From a virus: a DNA stretch of 25,088 nucleotides. Positions within the stretch are counted from its first letter, which is position 1, and the number at the start of each line of letters is the position of its first letter. The notes under the pieces were generated by a model. The model made no database searches. It was not told the DNA's origin and saw only the letters and a program-made list of their open reading frames with translations. Shown piece after piece: positions 21,267 through 25,088 of the stretch. A program made the translations under genes and the position numbers. The stretch covers positions 1 to 25,088 of the IMG/VR virus record IMGVR_UViG_3300031565_000336. One strand, written 5' to 3'.

Positions 21267-21824
21267 ATGAAAAAAGAACCATTCCCTGAAGGGATTACGA
21301 CGATGACCGGACAAACCAAGGTCGGGCTATCCTACCTGACAATGCAATTGGCTGATAGGATGCACAGGGGACAACCTACCCTGATGGGACAGGTGATCCC
21401 TTGTGGGCACATCATGTATATCACGCATATGGCAAAACCGGCGGTTGACCGTAGACGCTACAAGCTTGATTTGGACTGGTTACACCCTGTAGAAAGTGCG
21501 TATTTTATCACAACATTAGATCAGCCGGTGATTGATGCAATAGAGGATAATATTAACGGGTTGCCGTCCCCTTCCACGTTACCGGTTACCGTATTTCTAG
21601 ACTTATACACACCCCCTTCCATGTGGAAAGTGTTGAACGCTTTTTCTCTGAAATACGGGTTGCGAATCATTGCGTCACATTGCAAGGTAGGAAAAAACAA
21701 ATTTGTGAAACAACGAATGGTTTTGAATACTGATGGTGTACTTACGATCGAATGGGATGTACGCATAATCGCCTGGGAAACCTTAAAACTGAAGAAAACA
21801 GGTATCGGAGGCTTTGTATTATGA
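21267..21824 (+). CDS. RecA/AAA_25-like protein with defective Walker A
   Basis: A 185-residue protein resembling the RepA/AAA_25 group of RecA-fold ATPases found beside plasmid and phage primases: TMTGQTKVGLSYLTMQLADR, a HIMYITHMA strand, RRRYKL, a VTVFLDLYTP Walker B-like strand (D112), and LRIIASH. At the Walker A position GxxxxGK(S/T), the conserved Lys is Leu21, so it probably cannot hydrolyse ATP. It is short for the family. It may act as a structural partner of the primase-helicase. The start ATG has a weak SD; the gene ends in an ATGA overlap with the next. Confidence 0.6.
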   Translation: MKKEPFPEGITTMTGQTKVGLSYLTMQLADRMHRGQPTLMGQVIPCGHIMYITHMAKPAVDRRRYKLDLDWLHPVESAYFITTLDQPVIDAIEDNINGLPSPSTLPVTVFLDLYTPPSMWKVLNAFSLKYGLRIIASHCKVGKNKFVKQRMVLNTDGVLTIEWDVRIIAWETLKLKKTGIGGFVL

Positions 21825-22096
21825 CCTTGAAGAAAAACTATAAAACCTTCAACCGACGACGAAATCCGGCGGATTACACCCAGCAAAAATTCGGTGACTG
21901 GTTTTCATTGAAGCTAAAAGGCGCAGACGCGGACAAGGTCAAAAGAACAGATTTGGTGAAATACCTGTCAAAAGAATTGGGCCGGAAAATAACACACACA
22001 ATGGTTCGGGCGTGGTACAGGGGAATTGATATGCCCAAATATATGCACCGGTTCGTTGATTTTGAGTTATTATTCTGTATTGATGATCTGGATTGA
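21821..22096 (+). CDS. Small basic HTH-like protein
   Basis: A 91-residue, very basic N-terminus (KKNYKTFNRRR) followed by helices with an HTH-like pattern (DLVKYLSKELGRKITHTMVR, then AWYRGIDMPKYM). It starts at the ATGA overlap, with GGAGG nine bases upstream; an upstream in-frame TTG start is unlikely. DNA binding in replication or copy control is suggested by position at the end of the replication block. No specific family recognised. Confidence 0.58.
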   Translation: MTLKKNYKTFNRRRNPADYTQQKFGDWFSLKLKGADADKVKRTDLVKYLSKELGRKITHTMVRAWYRGIDMPKYMHRFVDFELLFCIDDLD

Positions 22097-22120
22097 TCCC
22101 GCAAAACATTTCCTAAGCAG

Positions 22121-22156
22121 AGGTCCGGCACATTTAGTGTCGGACCTTTTCTTTTT
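22121..22156 (+). terminator. Strong rho-independent terminator
   Basis: AGGTCCGGCAC (22121-22131) pairs with GTGTCGGACCT (22137-22147) with one wobble pair and a five-base loop, followed by TTTTCTTTTT. It ends the replication block before the terminase. Confidence 0.88.
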
Positions 22157-22193
22157 AATTTGGCGCTTTGTCAAAGAATTTGACGCTTTGTCA
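22157..22193 (+). repeat. Two 17-bp direct repeats, period 20 bp
   Basis: AATTTGGCGCTTTGTCA (22157-22173) and AATTTGACGCTTTGTCA (22177-22193) differ at one base. The 20-bp period puts them near the same helix face. Each holds a TGAC/GTCA-type half-palindrome resembling that inside the repA iterons. They lie just before the terminase gene and could be a packaging recognition (pac/cos) or regulatory site. Confidence 0.6.
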
Positions 22194-22219
22194 TATTAGC
22201 ACCAAGTTTTTCCCCTTTT

Positions 22220-22297
22220 AATGTCAATATTGTACATGTTTTTCGACTAATCGCTTATAGGCGGTTGACCAGATAATGTCAATATTGTACATGTTTT
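22220..22297 (+). repeat. Two 23-bp identical direct repeats before the terminase gene
   Basis: The same 23 bases occur at 22220-22242 and 22275-22297, 55 bp apart; the core is TGTCAATATTGTACATG, nearly palindromic around AATATT. The second copy ends 18 bases before the terminase ATG. TGTACA recalls the TGTATACA sites at 13734 and 13787. They may be operators for the late operon or part of a packaging site. Confidence 0.65.
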
Positions 22298-22315
22298 GAC
22301 ATTTTCACCTTTAGC

Positions 22316-23620
22316 ATGTCAACCATTGATCTATCAAATCGCGGCCTATACAATGAAGCCTATATCCCGATTATCCCCTGTAGGGATGAAACAATCATCT
22401 TATACGGTGGCCGGGATAGTGCCAAAAGCTACACTGCGGCTCAATTGGTGTTGATACGTATGTTGCAGGAGCTGTATTGCAAGGTAATATGTCTACGTAA
22501 AATCTATGCAGACATAAAAGATTCTCAGTTTTCAGCCTTATTAAAAGTCGTCGATTCGTGGGGTTTGCAAAGCCGATTCAAACATACTACGTCACCCTTG
22601 GCAATGAACACCCCCGGCAGAAAAAGCACGTTGATTGCGCGTGGACTTGACCGGGAAGCCAAAACAAAATCAATTGATGACCCTACAATACTTTGGATTG
22701 AAGAGGCAAACGAAATTACAGAGGATGACTACCTCACCGCCATCACCTCACTTAGATCATCAGTACCAGGCGCGTTGATTCAAACCATAATCACGTTCAA
22801 CCCTGAGAACGAGTCTAATTGGATCAACCGTCGATTCTTCCCGGACAAGGAAACCTATGAAGCAGTGGAGGGGGATTTTCATTTTGTGCAGTCCACACAA
22901 CCGAATACAACAATTCTGCATACCACGTACAAAGACAATCGGTATGTAGGGGAAAACCGTCGCCGAATATATGAGAACCTGAAGAATAGCCCGGACAGGA
23001 ATTATTATCGTGTATGGTGCCTTGGTCTTTGGGGAAATACTTTGAAGGGCTTGGTGTTTCCGGACGTCGAATTCGTTAACGAATTCCCCCCTGAAACGGA
23101 ATGGGATGAATCAGGATACGGGCTGGATTATGGATTCACCAATGATCCAACGTCTTTGGTAAAAGGCGTCATTGTCGGACAGGATATCTATTTGCAGGAC
23201 CTCATTTATGCGTGTGGGCTTGTCAACACCGGGAAGGCATCACCGAGCATTGAAACCGAATTCAAAAAGCTGGGCATTTCAAAACGTGCCCGAATATGTG
23301 CGGATGGATCGGAACCGAAATCATGTAAGGAATTGAGAAATTTAGGGTATGCGGTCAAATCTGCAACGAAAGGCAAGGGCAGTGTGGAAGCAGGCATTTC
23401 CGGACTGAGACAATACAACATACATATCGTCGGGGATTCTCCCGGTTTGAAGTTGGAACAGTCAAACTACAAGTATGCCATTGACCGGAATGGGGATCCG
23501 ACCAATAAGCCGATCGACAAATACAACCACGCATGGGACGCGGCAAGATATTTTCTGTCCGGGATAGCAGATAAAAAAGTCTATGCACTGGATTTCGCCC
23601 ATTTTGATACAGAAGATTAA
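22316..23620 (+). CDS. terL: Terminase large subunit (PBSX family)
   Basis: A 434-residue packaging motor. Walker A is GGRDSAKS (31-38), with Ala in place of the usual second Gly. Walker B is ILWIEE (125-130). An FNPENESNWI coupling segment is near 161-170. The RNase H-like nuclease has D271 (GYGLDYGF), D330 (ARICADGS) and D408 (YNHAWDAARY), all in family order. It starts the structural operon. There is no recognisable SD before ATG 22316. The paired TerS would be one of the small proteins at 13057 or 15281, far away. Confidence 0.92.
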   Translation: MSTIDLSNRGLYNEAYIPIIPCRDETIILYGGRDSAKSYTAAQLVLIRMLQELYCKVICLRKIYADIKDSQFSALLKVVDSWGLQSRFKHTTSPLAMNTPGRKSTLIARGLDREAKTKSIDDPTILWIEEANEITEDDYLTAITSLRSSVPGALIQTIITFNPENESNWINRRFFPDKETYEAVEGDFHFVQSTQPNTTILHTTYKDNRYVGENRRRIYENLKNSPDRNYYRVWCLGLWGNTLKGLVFPDVEFVNEFPPETEWDESGYGLDYGFTNDPTSLVKGVIVGQDIYLQDLIYACGLVNTGKASPSIETEFKKLGISKRARICADGSEPKSCKELRNLGYAVKSATKGKGSVEAGISGLRQYNIHIVGDSPGLKLEQSNYKYAIDRNGDPTNKPIDKYNHAWDAARYFLSGIADKKVYALDFAHFDTED

Positions 23621-23643
23621 TTTTGACACTTCCCCCTGTTAAT

Positions 23644-24732
23644 ATGAGCACGATATTTAACAATTTTTTTCCTGGCATACTCAAAAAATGGTCACGGACG
23701 CGAGACGGTAAGGATTCAGAAATACAAAGCGGTCAACAGACCAGCACCATACCTAATAACCTTTCACCGTCTCGCGTTACGTCCATTCAATCACTGGCCG
23801 ATACCGGATCCGCTTCCGATCAGGCCAGATACATTCTTGCTATGCAGGACAGCGATCCAATCTTGTCGGCACATATCCAGACGCGGAAACTTGCCGTTCA
23901 AAGTTGCCAATGGATTATCGAAAATGAAAATCCGGAAACGGCCGGCGCCTTGACCGATCGCATGAAAAAGCTCGGAATCAATGCGTTGATCAGCCATCTA
24001 CTCGACGCCATCCCGACGGGGTACGCGGGCGCACTACAGTACTGGAATTCTGAGGGTGTTTCAAAATGGGCCATGGAACACCCTTCTCAATTTTCCTTTA
24101 ATTCAGCGGGCAAACCAATTGTCCGATCTCAGATGGGAACCGGGGTGGAGCTTTTCGGCGAGTTCGAAGCTGGAACCATGATTCTGTATACCCCTTCAAG
24201 TAAACCCGGCATACCCTCAACACAAGGGTTGGGACGGGTACTCATGACAACATGGTTAAGAAAACAAATCGCTCAAATGCACTTAAACCGATTCCTTGAA
24301 AAATTCGGATCCCCCTTCCGCCACATTAAAATGTCGAACGAATCATACAACGACATTAAAATAAGGGAAGGCGTATGTATGGCAGCAAGGCGCATGGGGA
24401 ACGACGGGTTCGCAGTGACCAGTGAGGACACCGAAATAGAATTTACCTCTCAAAGTCAAGAAGGCGCGGATTCATACTTCACCCAGATTCAACAATGTGA
24501 CAATGCCTATGCGCTGACTTTGCTTGGTCAACTTGCCAGCTCCGGGGAGGCTTCCGGAATGTCAAATGGCCAGATGCAGGAAAATGTCAGAAATGACATC
24601 AGAGACGCTGATTGCCAGGGACTCACGGAGTGTTTAACACTTCAGGTATTGCACCCTCTCGAACACTTCTTATTTGGTACAACAGATTCAACCTTCACAC
24701 TAAAATCAAAACAGGGGATGGCTGATGCTTGA
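23644..24732 (+). CDS. Portal protein, Mu gp29-like (DUF935)
   Basis: A 362-residue portal. Matches to the DUF935 family include LAMQDSDPILSAHIQTRKLA, then SCQWIIE, then GYAGALQYW, and the C-terminal QGLTECLTLQVLHPLEHFLF. It is shorter than Mu gp29 (about 512 residues). I took ATG 23644, although TTG 23623 would add seven residues; no SD is visible for either. The upstream bases resemble those before the terminase ATG. The gene overlaps the protease start by eight bases. The Mu F-like (gp30) head morphogenesis gene usually found next is absent. Confidence 0.87.
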   Translation: MSTIFNNFFPGILKKWSRTRDGKDSEIQSGQQTSTIPNNLSPSRVTSIQSLADTGSASDQARYILAMQDSDPILSAHIQTRKLAVQSCQWIIENENPETAGALTDRMKKLGINALISHLLDAIPTGYAGALQYWNSEGVSKWAMEHPSQFSFNSAGKPIVRSQMGTGVELFGEFEAGTMILYTPSSKPGIPSTQGLGRVLMTTWLRKQIAQMHLNRFLEKFGSPFRHIKMSNESYNDIKIREGVCMAARRMGNDGFAVTSEDTEIEFTSQSQEGADSYFTQIQQCDNAYALTLLGQLASSGEASGMSNGQMQENVRNDIRDADCQGLTECLTLQVLHPLEHFLFGTTDSTFTLKSKQGMADA

Positions 24733-25088
24733 TCCATCGCGGTATGTCACTTTTGCAGACGGGGAAATCGATTCTGATGTTTCCAAAATTTTGCTTGCAC
24801 CATTCGGTAACGTTCGTGTTACCAAAGGAGGTAAACAAATCGAGTACACATTTTCCGAAGCTGACGCTGACGCATGCATTGAAGAATTTACAGAACGCGG
24901 AAAAGAAGTGGTAATTGATTTCGAACATAAAACGCTTTCCGGCGAAGAAGCGCCCGCGGCAGGTTGGATTTCAGAAATTTTCAAAACAACTGACGGCATG
25001 TTTGCCAAGGTAGCGTCCTGGACTGATAAGGCAAAAGGCTACCTTAAAAACCGGGAATACCGGTATTTCTCCCCTGTTTTCACGCTAT
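24725..25088 (+). CDS. Mu gpI-like capsid maturation protease (N-terminal part, continues at base 1)
   Basis: This is the start of the gene that continues at window base 2. ATG 24725 overlaps the portal stop by eight bases. The N-terminus (RYVTFADGEIDSDVSKILLAPF-like, then KGGKQIEYTFSEADAD) is typical of Mu protease I proteins. It runs to the window end without a stop and overlaps the first copy over the 212-base duplicated ends. Confidence 0.88.
   Translation, partial: MLDPSRYVTFADGEIDSDVSKILLAPFGNVRVTKGGKQIEYTFSEADADACIEEFTERGKEVVIDFEHKTLSGEEAPAAGWISEIFKTTDGMFAKVASWTDKAKGYLKNREYRYFSPVFTL
24877..25088 (+). repeat. Terminal direct repeat, right copy (circular overlap)
   Basis: Duplicate of 1-212 with G24962 in place of A86. 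See the left copy. Here the protease motif reads AAGW, as in relatives. Confidence 0.95.

Overview
The window is one complete, circularly closing genome of a small temperate tailed phage. Bases 1-212 recur at 24877-25088 with a single mismatch, so the unique sequence is 24,876 bp, and the cut falls inside the capsid protease gene. The virion genes resemble phage Mu in the head: DUF935-type portal, gpI-type protease with an internal scaffold start, gpT-type capsid, gp36/gp37-type connector proteins. DNA packaging looks like a PBSX-type terminase. I found no contractile sheath, no transposase and no integrase, so this is most likely a siphovirus-like particle with a Mu-related head. The host cannot be named from the sequence. 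A gram-negative bacterium is my inference, from the Mu-like head and the plasmid RepA family.

Layout. 22316-25088 joined to 1-2064 holds large terminase, portal, protease/scaffold, decoration protein and major capsid. 2123-4737 holds connector and tail-completion proteins, two small tube-like proteins and a tail-chaperone pair with a -1 frameshift site. 4738-9077 holds the tape measure and three unrecognised tail-tip proteins. 9080-11644 holds a tail fibre, a LamG-domain protein and a holin-like protein. 11641-12109 is a divergent immunity region with the only minus-strand gene, a Cro/CI-like repressor. 12110-16416 is an early/accessory block of small regulators, two small-terminase-like proteins and unknowns. 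16417-22156 is the replication block.

The replication block is the striking part. Four copies of a 19-bp iteron and a promoter precede a plasmid-type RepA (PF04796-like). Then come a small Cys-rich protein, a nested palindrome of about 257 bp, tandem operator-like repeats, and a large primase-polymerase/helicase of the type known from Nitratiruptor phage NrS-1. It ends with a RecA/AAA_25-like protein that lacks the Walker A lysine, and a small HTH-like protein. With a repressor and no integration enzyme, the best reading is a phage-plasmid: it would persist as an iteron-controlled plasmid and be packaged by a terminase into a Mu-like head.

Stretches without genes: 13534-13819 is AT-rich with a promoter and TGTA/TACA palindromes. 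16417-16841 holds a hairpin, a terminator, the iterons and a promoter. 17894-18498 holds the palindrome and operator repeats; within it I see nothing recognisable at 18181-18355. 22097-22315 holds a terminator and two pairs of direct repeats before the terminase gene. No endolysin gene was recognised.
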